DNA from: an uncultured Pelagibacteraceae bacterium
Lineage (GTDB): Bacteria; Pseudomonadota; Alphaproteobacteria; Pelagibacterales; Pelagibacteraceae
Length of the DNA stretch: 64,000 nt
NCBI GenBank assembly: GCA_902611265.1
Contig: CACLYY010000001.1
Location: 248,001-312,000 of the forward strand
Direction of reading: 5' to 3'
The position numbers and the translations under genes are program-made. Numbering within the stretch: the first letter of the stretch is position 1; the number at the start of each line of letters is the position of its first letter. Shown piece by piece: positions 1 through 8,846 of the stretch. Under the pieces are notes generated by a model. That model searched no databases. It was not told the DNA's origin and was given only the letters and a program-made list of their open reading frames with translations.

Positions 1-2
1 GA

Positions 3-161
3 CTGTTTAGAGCTCTTTTTCATATTAAATCAAGTGCAAATATTATAAATAAGTTTAATCTCTCATTAAAAGTGGTACCAAATCATGCAAAAATTACTTT
101 TTTTTTTGTGGGAGTAATAAAATCATTCTATATTTTTTTGAAAAATGATAGGCAAAAATAA
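3..161 (+). CDS. 3' end of an unidentified island gene (partial)
   Basis: An open frame enters from the left edge and runs 52 codons to a TAA at 159-161. The visible peptide is basic and hydrophobic, rich in F, I and K, and ends in LKNDRQK. It overlaps the start of the next gene by 17 nt, which suggests cotranscription. The fragment is too short to assign to a family; given the neighbours it is probably another polysaccharide gene, such as a glycosyltransferase. That assignment rests on context only. Confidence 0.5.
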   Translation: MFRALFHIKSSANIINKFNLSLKVVPNHAKITFFFVGVIKSFYIFLKNDRQK

Positions 162-1188
162 TTACTTTTCATTCATATCAATAATCTTAATTCTAATATT
201 GTCAGCGGGATTTGCCATATCTCATGGTTTGGGCTTATATGGTTTTGGTAATGACTTTCACTCATCATACTATATACAAAATTATAAATTTGGACATATC
301 TTCAATAAATTAGGTTGGATAATTGCTACATTTTCATTCAATAATTTTCATTTAGGCGTATATTTTACAACATTTATCTTATCGGCAAGTTTTGGTTTTC
401 TTTTAAAAAAAAATTTTGAAATTAAATATCTCAATAGTTCAATATTTTTTACTCTCATATTTTTAATTGGGTTACATACTTGGCCAATTATTATGTCCAC
501 GTCAAATGCAATGAGGCAAGGACTTTGTATGTCAATGGTGTTTTTAGCTCTAACTTTTTATATGGATAAAAAAATTTTGCTGTCTTTTTTGTTTATATTT
601 TTATCACTTTTTATGCATAAAAGTGGTCCCTTTTTTTTATTTATATTTCTGTGTTCTATAATTTTTGAACGTTTTCAAAATAATTTTAATTTTAAAGGAA
701 ATTTTTTTCTTATGGTTTCTAGCGTTATTATTTTTATTTTTTCCTACACCATGATTATTTTATTTGAAACTGGAGAAGCAGACAGCAATATCATTTCTAA
801 AGATTATAGATATCCACTTTTATTAATTGGAGTCATATTTTTGATTTTGTTCCATTTCAAAAAACAATATTTGTCAAAAAATTTTATGAATATATATGTC
901 TATTTTTTTATAGTTGCCACTATACCAATTTTGTATTTAAAATATAATTATGAATATGAGAGAATGCAAATGATGATGTTAATACCTTATATATTTTCTT
1001 TTGCGATGATCTTAAATAAAAAATCATTATATTTTTACTATCTATCAGTATTTATAGCACTGCTTTTTTTAACAATTTATAATGATATGTACGATTCTTT
1101 TCTTCCTTATGAATTAAAGAAAAGGGATACGATTTTAATTGAAAGAGAACATGGTAAACAATATCAGGAATATTATAAATTAAGATAA
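145..1188 (+). CDS. EpsG/Wzy-like polysaccharide polymerase
   Basis: The product is a 347-residue polytopic membrane protein with about ten hydrophobic segments. The sequence NAMRQG (residues 121-126) lies at the start of a membrane helix after a loop. This Arg-Gln placement is typical of the EpsG family, inner-membrane proteins that polymerise lipid-linked repeat units into exopolysaccharide or O-antigen. A polar loop near residues 35-50 (GNDFHSSYY) also fits the family. It is followed by glycosyltransferase, WecA-like and ligase-like genes, so a Wzy-type role is sensible. Sequence identity between such polymerases is low, so the exact linkage cannot be read. It is AT-rich like the whole island. 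A generic membrane protein is the alternative. Confidence 0.65.
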   Translation: MIGKNNYFSFISIILILILSAGFAISHGLGLYGFGNDFHSSYYIQNYKFGHIFNKLGWIIATFSFNNFHLGVYFTTFILSASFGFLLKKNFEIKYLNSSIFFTLIFLIGLHTWPIIMSTSNAMRQGLCMSMVFLALTFYMDKKILLSFLFIFLSLFMHKSGPFFLFIFLCSIIFERFQNNFNFKGNFFLMVSSVIIFIFSYTMIILFETGEADSNIISKDYRYPLLLIGVIFLILFHFKKQYLSKNFMNIYVYFFIVATIPILYLKYNYEYERMQMMMLIPYIFSFAMILNKKSLYFYYLSVFIALLFLTIYNDMYDSFLPYELKKRDTILIEREHGKQYQEYYKLR

Positions 1189-1230
1189 ATTTTAATATGT
1201 TTAAAAATTATTTTCATAAATTTTTGTTAT

Positions 1231-2007
1231 ATGAATTTACCTAAGTTAATTTTATTGACACCATACTCTGGTCCCAAAGAAATATTATTTGAAACTATAA
1301 ACTCTATAATTTCGCAACTAGCCAGAAATGATAACTGGATTATTGTTTTAGACAACCAAGATATTGAAGAATGTAGAAATTTAGAAAAAAAATATGAACA
1401 ATTAATTTTTTTAAATTACTTTGGACCCAGAGGTGCTGGTAATTGTAGAAATATGGGTTTGGATTATATAAGCGAAAAACAAAAAAAAGAATTTTTATTA
1501 CTTCCATTTGATGGAGATGATCGAATTGTAGACGGAGGTATAAATTTTTTAAAAAAAAAATTACAAAGTGAAAAGTATAATATTGTTTCGTTTGCTCACA
1601 CTAAAATTTGGTCTGATCAAACAAAAAGATTTGTAGGATACAATGGAGTCTTTAATATTGAAAATTTATTAAAAAGATATATCACGCCGTGCGGATCTAC
1701 AGTTTTAAAAATCGAACAGCCCTTTATACTTAAAAACTTACGATTTGGGACTAGATTTAGAGCTAATGATGCTCTTTTTTTTTTTCAAGCGGTAAAATAT
1801 TTTGGAAAATTTCAATGTTACCCTGATCTTTTTCTGGAATACAAAATTGGGAATTCTAATTCATTATCTGGAAAAAAATTTAAAATGATCTACTACAAAT
1901 TTATGGCATTTAGAGATTTTGGATTAAGTAGATATGAAGCTTTTTATTATACATTTCTTTTTTTAATTTTAGGTATTAGAAGACATTTTTTAAAACAATC
2001 TATATAA
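1231..2007 (+). CDS. Family 2 (GT-A) glycosyltransferase
   Basis: The 258-residue protein starts with a beta-strand typical of the GT-A fold (KLILLTPYSG) and has a DGDD motif at residues 94-97, which matches the nucleotide-sugar and metal-binding acidic cluster of GT2 enzymes. An RGAGNCRNMG stretch about fifteen residues earlier corresponds to the common GxxxARNxG element. It should move one sugar from an activated donor onto a lipid-linked acceptor at the cytoplasmic face of the inner membrane. Donor and acceptor cannot be predicted. It sits 42 nt after the polymerase-like gene in the same direction, probably one transcript. Confidence 0.75.
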   Translation: MNLPKLILLTPYSGPKEILFETINSIISQLARNDNWIIVLDNQDIEECRNLEKKYEQLIFLNYFGPRGAGNCRNMGLDYISEKQKKEFLLLPFDGDDRIVDGGINFLKKKLQSEKYNIVSFAHTKIWSDQTKRFVGYNGVFNIENLLKRYITPCGSTVLKIEQPFILKNLRFGTRFRANDALFFFQAVKYFGKFQCYPDLFLEYKIGNSNSLSGKKFKMIYYKFMAFRDFGLSRYEAFYYTFLFLILGIRRHFLKQSI

Positions 2008-2043
2008 AAGACTTGTATATTAACAAAAGTATATAATTTCACA

Positions 2044-2784
2044 ATGTTAAATATAATAAAGTCTTTAGTAAATAAAATTAAGTTTAAGAAAAAAAAAAAA
2101 ATTAAGATTTTTTATGAAGATGAGTTTTTAAAAATTTCATATTTGGATGAAATATTCTCTGATAAATGTTTAGTTGCTTTTACAGGTGTTGGCTATGGAA
2201 TGGGTGGCATCGATATTCAAAGAGAGGAATTTTTTCACCAGCATAAACTAGGCATGATTATTTGGATTACGGACAAAAAAAGAAGCTGGGGAAATAATTT
2301 TGATATCAAAAAGATATCAAATCAAATTAAACTTTTAACTAAAGATAAAGAAATATTTATAATAGGTAATTCTATGGGGGGCTTTCTTGGAATACTTTTT
2401 TCAAAATACATCAATGCAAAAAAAGTATTAGCTTTCGTTCCTCAGTTCAGTGTTTCAAGGGATATAATTCCTTCAGAAAAAAGATGGATTAAGTATACGA
2501 AATTTATCAAAAATTTCAGATATAAAGATTTAGTTGAAAGTTTTGCGTCACAAACAGAATATGCATTACTTTTTGGAGATGACAAAGAAGATAATGTTCA
2601 TTACTTAAAGTTTCAAGATTTTTTAAAAATGTCAAATGTTCAGATAATAAAATTTAAAAATTCTGATCATAATGTTGCAAGATATTTAAAAAAATTGAAC
2701 TTACTTGATGAATGTATCGTTACATTCTTTGGAAAAGATTTATTTAATAATTTCTGTAAAAAGAATTCTTTAGATATTTATTGA
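2044..2784 (+). CDS. Alpha/beta hydrolase-like protein of the polysaccharide island
   Basis: The protein has 246 residues. A nucleophile elbow G-N-S-M-G is at residues 108-112 (Ser110), acidic candidates are at Asp179/Asp180 in an FGDD turn after a beta-strand, and a histidine (His209) follows in SDHN. Order and spacing fit a Ser-Asp-His triad in the alpha/beta hydrolase fold. There is no signal peptide or membrane segment, so it is likely cytoplasmic. The substrate is unknown; in this setting it may deacylate or transfer an acyl group on a glycan intermediate. Codons 15-20 contain a run of 13 adenines (about 2089-2101), which could slip. Fold assignment is good, function is open. Confidence 0.6.
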   Translation: MLNIIKSLVNKIKFKKKKKIKIFYEDEFLKISYLDEIFSDKCLVAFTGVGYGMGGIDIQREEFFHQHKLGMIIWITDKKRSWGNNFDIKKISNQIKLLTKDKEIFIIGNSMGGFLGILFSKYINAKKVLAFVPQFSVSRDIIPSEKRWIKYTKFIKNFRYKDLVESFASQTEYALLFGDDKEDNVHYLKFQDFLKMSNVQIIKFKNSDHNVARYLKKLNLLDECIVTFFGKDLFNNFCKKNSLDIY

Positions 2785-2845
2785 TTCAATATTTTTATTA
2801 TTGAATTATATAGATTTTCAAATTAAAAGTTGATTAAACATTTAG

Positions 2846-3559
2846 ATGAAAGATAGTATCAATAAATATTGGACAGGTATTGATGATAAACTCAAAATAC
2901 TTTTAAAAGATGGAGCAGTAAAATTGCCATCTTTAAGTATTTTTGATCTTGATACTCTTTCAGATAATATTTCAAATGAATTAGGTCCATTAACCTTTAA
3001 AGAGGGAGGTTTGAGCCATAGAAAATTTTTGGATTATCTACAAATTGACAAATTTTTAAGTCCCAAGTTATTTAATTTAGCAAAAGAATTTTTTGGTTTT
3101 AGAGGCAAACTTTCTAATCAATATCACATAGCAAGAAAAGTTTTGCCAGGCAATATTAAAGAACAATTTAGGGCGCATTTTGACTCTCATATTTTTACAA
3201 TGGTTTTACCAATTAAAATTCCAACATCTTCATCAGGTCAATCAACTGGAGATTTGATATATTTCTCAAATATAAGAGATATGCCAAATAATGAGATTAG
3301 CAATCTATTTGGGAAAGTGTATTATAAAAAATTTGCTTCTAGCAACGGTATTAAAAAACTTATTAAAAATAAAAATTGTGTCACTGAAAATTTCATGAAT
3401 TATGAACCTTTAATTTTTTTGGGAAAAACCACACTTCATGCCAATTATCCCGTAGCACAAGATTGTTCCAGCTACAGACTAACACTTTTAGCACATTTTT
3501 TTGACGACTCCTCTAAATTTAGTACTGGGAATGTATTGAGATTTTTAAGAAATAGATGA
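2846..3559 (+). CDS. Putative Fe(II)/2-oxoglutarate-type oxygenase
   Basis: The 237-residue product has no clear family signature overall. It does show the residue pattern of Fe(II)/2-oxoglutarate oxygenases: H111-F-D113, a distal His198 in FLGKTTLHAN, and Arg211 thirteen residues later (SYRLTLLAHFF). The stretches between them are predicted beta-rich, compatible with a double-stranded beta-helix. If correct, it would hydroxylate a sugar, lipid or amino-acid side group of the surface glycan, or a nucleotide-linked precursor. It follows the hydrolase-like gene by 61 nt. The call is inferred from a motif rather than from family recognition. Confidence 0.45.
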   Translation: MKDSINKYWTGIDDKLKILLKDGAVKLPSLSIFDLDTLSDNISNELGPLTFKEGGLSHRKFLDYLQIDKFLSPKLFNLAKEFFGFRGKLSNQYHIARKVLPGNIKEQFRAHFDSHIFTMVLPIKIPTSSSGQSTGDLIYFSNIRDMPNNEISNLFGKVYYKKFASSNGIKKLIKNKNCVTENFMNYEPLIFLGKTTLHANYPVAQDCSSYRLTLLAHFFDDSSKFSTGNVLRFLRNR

Positions 3560-3580
3560 ACTTAAAACAAAAATTATAAA

Positions 3581-4573
3581 TTATTTTTCTATTAATATTC
3601 TTCTTAAATAAAAATAAACAAAAAAAATTAAAACAAACATTATTAGTGATGCTACTGGATGTATTAAAAAAAAGCATAGATATCCAAGAATAAATAATGT
3701 TACATTTATAAAAAACATTATAACAACAGTCAAAAAAACTGACTTAGTATTTCTTAATAAGCCATAATGCAAATGGTCTAACCCAGCTTTAAAAAGATTT
3801 TTTTTATTTATAAGTCTATTTAAATTTGTTGATAAAAATTCATATACAAATATTGAAATTGACCATGCAAGTAAAATTGGATGTGTTAAATTCTTACTAG
3901 CACTAAATATAATTAAAAATGAAATTAAAAATCCTAGTAACAAACTACCACTATCACCTAAAAATAATTTTGGAAGGCCAAATACTGAAAAATTAAAAAT
4001 TAAAAAAATTACGACTGGTACAAATATAATTATTATTAGTAGCCTAATTTTTTCATCGGGTAAAATATAGTATAAAATTGGAAGGATCGAGATAATTGTT
4101 ACACCTAAGGATCCATCTATACCATCAAAATAGTTAAAAGCATTAATTAGAAATAATACACACAATAAAGTAAAGGTTTCTGAAAAACTATAAAGTTCTA
4201 ATTTAAAATAACTATAATCTCCAAGATCATTCAACGTGATGTTTTTAATAAATATTAAATAAAAAACAGTAAATATTTGTAAAGTTAATTTGCTTCCATA
4301 ATTTAGATGATATTTATCGTCGATAAACCCTATCAAAGCTATCATGCAAGAAATTGAAACAATAAGGTTCAATTCAAAATACAGATTTTCAAATACCTGA
4401 AGGGATATCAAGCAAATTAATGAGATAATTAAACCTCCAGTATAAGCTGTAGGTGTAGAGTGAATTTTTCTTTTTCCTGGGTTGTCGACCAAGTTAAACT
4501 TATATGAAAAAATCGAACCTAAAATTAATAATATAAAACTTAAAATGATGTAAATTGCTAAACTAGTGTACAT
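3581..4573 (-). CDS. WecA/MraY-family undecaprenyl-phosphate sugar-1-phosphate transferase
   Basis: This 330-residue membrane protein has about ten helices and the family's cytoplasmic motifs: NPGKRKIHSTP with a following GG near residues 31-48, a DD pair at 85-86, NYFDGIDGS near 146-154, FLGDSGSLLLGF around 206-217, and a His-containing loop LDHLHYGLL near 265-273. These enzymes start lipid-linked polysaccharide synthesis by moving a HexNAc-1-phosphate (or related sugar) from a UDP-sugar to undecaprenyl phosphate. It lies opposite to its neighbours and shares a 162-bp divergent, AT-rich intergenic region with the ligase-like gene. MraY itself is unlikely because no murein genes are adjacent. 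The sugar specificity is unknown. Confidence 0.85.
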   Translation of the reverse strand: MYTSLAIYIILSFILLILGSIFSYKFNLVDNPGKRKIHSTPTAYTGGLIISLICLISLQVFENLYFELNLIVSISCMIALIGFIDDKYHLNYGSKLTLQIFTVFYLIFIKNITLNDLGDYSYFKLELYSFSETFTLLCVLFLINAFNYFDGIDGSLGVTIISILPILYYILPDEKIRLLIIIIFVPVVIFLIFNFSVFGLPKLFLGDSGSLLLGFLISFLIIFSASKNLTHPILLAWSISIFVYEFLSTNLNRLINKKNLFKAGLDHLHYGLLRNTKSVFLTVVIMFFINVTLFILGYLCFFLIHPVASLIMFVLIFFVYFYLRRILIEK

Positions 4574-4735
4574 AATTTATCTAAATTTTGTTTAAAATTA
4601 TTAGATTTGTAATGTAAATCAATTAAATGTAAATATCAGATTGATTATTTAATTTATTAATAAATAAAAAAAGTTGAGTTTTTATGTTTATTTGAATTTT
4701 AATCAGCTTTAAAAACCAGAAAGAGTCTAAACTAT

Positions 4736-6031
4736 ATGGATTTTAAATCTCCTACAGAAAAAATTATTTTTTTTAAAATTCCTACAATCTTTTTTTCTTT
4801 ATTGCCATTTTTCTTAATTACAGGACCTTTTTTAAGTGATTTATCTGTTTCTTTAATAAGTGTTTTATTTTTAATTTATTGCTATAAAAATAAAAATTTC
4901 ACTTTTTTCAAAAATAAGTTTTTTTATATTTTTTTAATATTTTGGTTTTACTTAATTTTTAATAGTACTATTAATAATACAAATTTTGATTCTTTAAAAA
5001 TTTCAATTTTTTATTTTAGATATGGTGTGTTTATAATAGCCATAGTAGCTTTATTAAATTTTGATAAAAATTTTTTAAAGTATTTTTTTTATTGCACTAT
5101 AACATGTTTTCTAATTTTAATTATAGATGGATTTTTTCAATACTTTAACCCTAATGAGACAAATATTTTAGGTTTTTCATCTTCAAGTTATGGAAGAGTA
5201 AGTAGTTTTTTTGGTAAAGAATTAATTCTTGGTAGTTATATAGCTAGATTATGGCCAATTTTATTTGGATTAACAATTATTTTTTTTAATCAAAAAAAAA
5301 ATAAATTTTATTTAGCCATTATATCTTTATTTATTTTATCTGAAGTCTTAATTTTTCTCTCTGGTGAAAGGGCGGCATTTTTTTATATAAATCTGTCAGC
5401 AATTTTTATAATTCTTTTGTCGAATAAAATATTAAAATTAAGAATAATTACTTTAATATTAAGTTTGTTGATATTAATATTTATAAGTTTTTTTAATCCT
5501 TCTGCTAAAAAAAGAATGATAGACATGACTTTTAATCAAATGAAACTATTTTCTTACAAAAGCTTAGAGAACAAAAATGTAGATACTGACAAAATTATTA
5601 TTTTTTCAGAAAAACACACAGAGCATTATATCTCTGCCTATAAAATGTTTCTGGATAATAAAGTATTAGGTGTTGGAGTTAAAAATTTTAGAAATTTTTG
5701 CAGTAAAGATAAATATTTTAGCAAATATTCGTGTAGCACTCATCCTCACAATATCTATATCCAAATATTAGCCGAAACGGGATTGATTGGATTTTCTTTC
5801 TTAATATTAATTTTTTCATATTTTTGTAAATATATCCTGTTACAACTGTTTAAAAAAATAACCAAAAAAGAATATTATTTTTCTGATTTTGAAATTTGTT
5901 TGCTTTCAGGAATATTAATTTATCTATGGCCTTTCGTGCCAACTGGTAATGTATTTAACAATTGGTTAAACATTATAACAATAATAAATATTCCTATGTT
6001 AATTTGGAGTATAAAATATAAAAAAAGTTAA
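4736..6031 (+). CDS. O-antigen ligase (WaaL/Wzy_C family) membrane protein
   Basis: The 431-residue polytopic protein has about eleven hydrophobic segments and a large polar loop (residues about 255-345) ending in H336-P-H-N-I-Y-I-Q followed by LAETGLIG. This is the signature of the O-antigen ligase/polymerase superfamily. These proteins transfer finished glycan from undecaprenyl diphosphate to lipid A core, or polymerise repeat units, on the periplasmic side. Because an EpsG-like polymerase occurs upstream, ligase is the more economical reading, but Wzy activity cannot be excluded. It is transcribed divergently from the WecA-like gene and followed by an orphan membrane gene 38 nt downstream. 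Confidence 0.75.
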   Translation: MDFKSPTEKIIFFKIPTIFFSLLPFFLITGPFLSDLSVSLISVLFLIYCYKNKNFTFFKNKFFYIFLIFWFYLIFNSTINNTNFDSLKISIFYFRYGVFIIAIVALLNFDKNFLKYFFYCTITCFLILIIDGFFQYFNPNETNILGFSSSSYGRVSSFFGKELILGSYIARLWPILFGLTIIFFNQKKNKFYLAIISLFILSEVLIFLSGERAAFFYINLSAIFIILLSNKILKLRIITLILSLLILIFISFFNPSAKKRMIDMTFNQMKLFSYKSLENKNVDTDKIIIFSEKHTEHYISAYKMFLDNKVLGVGVKNFRNFCSKDKYFSKYSCSTHPHNIYIQILAETGLIGFSFLILIFSYFCKYILLQLFKKITKKEYYFSDFEICLLSGILIYLWPFVPTGNVFNNWLNIITIINIPMLIWSIKYKKS

Positions 6032-6069
6032 GATTTTTATTATTACAAATGCCAAAATAAAGTATTGAA

Positions 6070-7239
6070 ATGTTGAGATCATTTAAAAGTTTTTACTCTT
6101 CAAAAAAAATTAATTATAAAACGATACTTATATTTTCTTTTTTAACTTTCATAATTTTTTATTTTGTTAACCTGCAGACTTATAATGTTTTTTCGACAGA
6201 TTTTAATTTAAGATATAAACCAAATGGACTTAATCTTATTGATTTAATAATAAATTTAAAATTTAATGAAATAAATATATTAAATCCTTATTTGATCCCC
6301 GAGCTTGTAACCGGGATGTTGTTATACATTACTCCAAATAAAGAGTATTTTTCTATTTTATCTAATTTATTAAACATATTTTTATTATTTTTATCATTTG
6401 GTTTTTTTTTTAAAAGTTTAATCTCAAATAATAAAAAAAATATAATTATTATTTTTTTATTTATTTTCTTTTTGTATGTAGCTAATTGGCAATGGTGTTT
6501 TTGGAAGTTAGCAGATATTTATTTTCTTTTTAATTTTTCGTTGGTTTTTTATTTTACGATCCAAATTATAAAAAAAAAAAAATTAAAATATTTTATTTAT
6601 GCTTTAATTTTCTCTTTGATTTCTTTGTTTACAAAGCCACAAGGAATTATTTGTCTACCTTTTTTATTTTTGGGATTGGTCAATTTATATAATTTTAAAA
6701 AATTTAATTATTTGGAATTATTATTAATAATTTTTTTTTTATATTTTTTATTGTTCCCAATTTTTATTTATTTTTTAGTAGCTTTTAATCCACAAAACTT
6801 TTTTAAGGTTTTAGTAAATTTTATGACTAAAGGATATATAAGCGCAACAGTGTTTTATTCCTATGATGATTTCATAAATCAATTTTTATTTGAAAAGAAT
6901 AAAATCTCAGAAATAATTTATTATTATTTTTTATTTTTGAAAAAAATCATTTATCAAGTAACTTTAATTAGAGAAACATATTCTTCAAACCATAATATTT
7001 TTCTCATTTTTTATTGTTTGTTTATTTATGGTTGTATTATTTATAATTTCAACATATTGAAAAAAAAAGATGATATTTTTTTTAATTTAACAATTTTGGC
7101 AAACCTCTTATCTGTTTTACTACACAGCAGTTTAAATACTGCTGATGAACCAAATAGACATCAGTTATTTAATTTAGTCCCACTTTATATATTAGCTTCT
7201 GTATCTTTATTAAATCTTAAAAAAAATAATTTCTCATAA
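6070..7239 (+). CDS. Unrecognised polytopic membrane protein (possible GT-C enzyme)
   Basis: I do not recognise a family for this 389-residue protein. It has about nine to ten hydrophobic segments and an extremely F/I/L/K-rich composition. A longer polar segment lies between about residues 247 and 285, and a conserved-looking polar stretch (TADEPNRHQLF) sits before the last helix. Topology and context would suit a GT-C glycosyltransferase using a polyprenyl-phosphate sugar, or a flippase-like helper, but no catalytic motif is convincing. A run of 13 A (about 6570-6582) lies inside the gene. It ends 5 nt before the converging SIS-domain gene. Confidence 0.6.
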   Translation: MLRSFKSFYSSKKINYKTILIFSFLTFIIFYFVNLQTYNVFSTDFNLRYKPNGLNLIDLIINLKFNEINILNPYLIPELVTGMLLYITPNKEYFSILSNLLNIFLLFLSFGFFFKSLISNNKKNIIIIFLFIFFLYVANWQWCFWKLADIYFLFNFSLVFYFTIQIIKKKKLKYFIYALIFSLISLFTKPQGIICLPFLFLGLVNLYNFKKFNYLELLLIIFFLYFLLFPIFIYFLVAFNPQNFFKVLVNFMTKGYISATVFYSYDDFINQFLFEKNKISEIIYYYFLFLKKIIYQVTLIRETYSSNHNIFLIFYCLFIYGCIIYNFNILKKKDDIFFNLTILANLLSVLLHSSLNTADEPNRHQLFNLVPLYILASVSLLNLKKNNFS

Positions 7240-7244
7240 AAGTG

Positions 7245-7778
7245 TTATTTAAGTCTAAGATAAATATAATGCATTACAATTTGTGCTAAATCCTCATGAT
7301 GTTCATATGTTGAGGTATTAAAATGAATTGATATATCAGCAATTTTATTTGCTATACCTCCATTAAATCCAGTTATAGCGATAGTTTTTACACCTTTTTT
7401 TTTTGCAAGTTTTATACCTTTAATTATATTTTTACTGTTACCACTACTAGATATAAAAATACATATATCTTTTTTTTCAGCATAAACATTTAATTGATAC
7501 GAAAAAATTTCATCAAAACTTATATCGTTTGCTATTGCACTTATAAGAGATTTATTTGATGTAAGATCGAATAATTTTAATTTTTTATTTGGATATAATC
7601 TCTTTGTCCAATCACATAATGCATGTTCTGATAATGATGCAGATCCTCCATTGCCGCAAATAAAAATTATTTTTTTGCTTTTAATTGATTTTTTTAAAAT
7701 ATTTATAACTTTATTCAATTTATTTTCATCAATTTTATTTGCAATAATTGATAGTGAATTTATATATTCTTTAAACAT
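7245..7778 (-). CDS. GmhA-like SIS-domain phosphosugar isomerase
   Basis: A compact 177-residue SIS protein with the phosphate-binding loops GNGGSAS (residues 42-48) and ISSSGNSKN (109-117), close to the usual 190-residue GmhA length. GmhA converts sedoheptulose 7-phosphate to D-glycero-D-manno-heptose 7-phosphate in the cytosol. The C-terminal histidine of the family is kept (His170). By my hand alignment, the position of the E. coli catalytic Glu65 carries Asp (in LCDWTKR) and the Gln172 position carries Glu162. The protein may therefore belong to a subfamily acting on another ketose phosphate. It is divergent from the sugar operon, with a 90-bp shared promoter region, and the HldE-like fusion downstream supports a heptose-type pathway. 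Confidence 0.75.
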   Translation of the reverse strand: MFKEYINSLSIIANKIDENKLNKVINILKKSIKSKKIIFICGNGGSASLSEHALCDWTKRLYPNKKLKLFDLTSNKSLISAIANDISFDEIFSYQLNVYAEKKDICIFISSSGNSKNIIKGIKLAKKKGVKTIAITGFNGGIANKIADISIHFNTSTYEHHEDLAQIVMHYIYLRLK

Positions 7779-7868
7779 AGTTTTTATAGTATAAAAATTT
7801 TAATGATTAATACAGCAATATTGTTAATATAAAAATAATAATATATCTATGTAGATTATTTCAAAAAT

Positions 7869-8846
7869 ATGAAAGTAATTATTATTGGTGGAGCAGGATT
7901 TATAGGAAGTCACTTAGCAGATTATTTAGTTAAAAAAAAATTTAATGTAAAAATTATAGATAATTTGAGCTCAGGGAGAATAGAAAATTTAAAGACCATA
8001 AAGAAAAAAATTAAATTTTTTCAAATTGACATATCAAAAAAGGGTAAATGGCACAAAGAATTTAAAAAAGTAGACTATGTTTTCCATCTTGCTGCACTGT
8101 CTGATATAGTTCCCAGCATAGACAAACCTGAAAAATATTTTCATTCGAATGTTACCGGCACATTAAATGTTATTGAGGCCTGTAAAAAATATAAAGTAAA
8201 AAAATTGATATATTCAGCATCTTCATCTTGCTATGGAATTCCTAGAAATTATCCAACAAAAGAAAGTGAAAAAATAAACCCGCAGTATCCATATGCTTTA
8301 ACGAAATATATAGGTGAACAATTAATTATTTACTGGTCAAAAATTTATAAAATAAATTACATGTCACTCAGATTATTCAATGTTTATGGCCCTAGATCAA
8401 GAACATCAGGAACATATGGCGCAATGTTTGGTGTTTTTTTAGCTCAAAAATTAAATAATAAACCGTTTACGTTAGTAGGGGATGGCACACAATCAAGAGA
8501 TTTTACATATGTAAGTGATGTAGTTTCTGCATTTTATATCGCAGCAAAGTCAAAGTTAACAAATAAAATATATAATGTTGGTAGTGGCAAAACAATACAA
8601 GTAAAAAAAATAATTAAGCTTCTAGGAGGAGAATATATCAAAATACCGAAAAGACCAGGTGAACCTAAAATTACATACGCAAATATTAGAAAAATAAAAA
8701 AAGAATTAAAATGGCAACCAAAAATAAATATTAAAACTGGTGTAAATATAATGTTAAAAAATATAAAATTTTGGAAATATGCTCCTCTTTGGGATAAAGA
8801 AAGTATTAGGATAGCTACTAAAAACTGGTTTAAATATTTGAGTTGA
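7869..8846 (+). CDS. Extended SDR nucleotide-sugar epimerase/dehydratase (GalE/WbpP-like)
   Basis: The 325-residue protein has a Rossmann motif GGAGFIGSH (residues 7-15), an SSSCYG stretch supplying the catalytic Ser/Thr (around 118-123) and the Y142xxxK146 pair, so the catalytic triad is intact. GDGTQSRDFTYVSDV in the C-terminal half is typical of GalE/WbpP-like epimerases and nucleotide-sugar dehydratases. It probably acts on a nucleotide-activated sugar in the cytosol with bound NAD(P). It opens a tightly spaced operon, and its TGA overlaps the ATG of the HldE-like gene by 1 nt. With a heptose-type nucleotidyltransferase next door, an HldD-like role on a nucleotide-heptose is possible, but sequence alone does not settle this. 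Confidence 0.8.
   Translation: MKVIIIGGAGFIGSHLADYLVKKKFNVKIIDNLSSGRIENLKTIKKKIKFFQIDISKKGKWHKEFKKVDYVFHLAALSDIVPSIDKPEKYFHSNVTGTLNVIEACKKYKVKKLIYSASSSCYGIPRNYPTKESEKINPQYPYALTKYIGEQLIIYWSKIYKINYMSLRLFNVYGPRSRTSGTYGAMFGVFLAQKLNNKPFTLVGDGTQSRDFTYVSDVVSAFYIAAKSKLTNKIYNVGSGKTIQVKKIIKLLGGEYIKIPKRPGEPKITYANIRKIKKELKWQPKINIKTGVNIMLKNIKFWKYAPLWDKESIRIATKNWFKYLS

Noticed and set aside
4574-4735. Small RNA or riboswitch in the 162-bp divergent spacer
   Set aside because: The sequence is AT-rich with no stable helix or known aptamer core; it is best read as a divergent promoter region.
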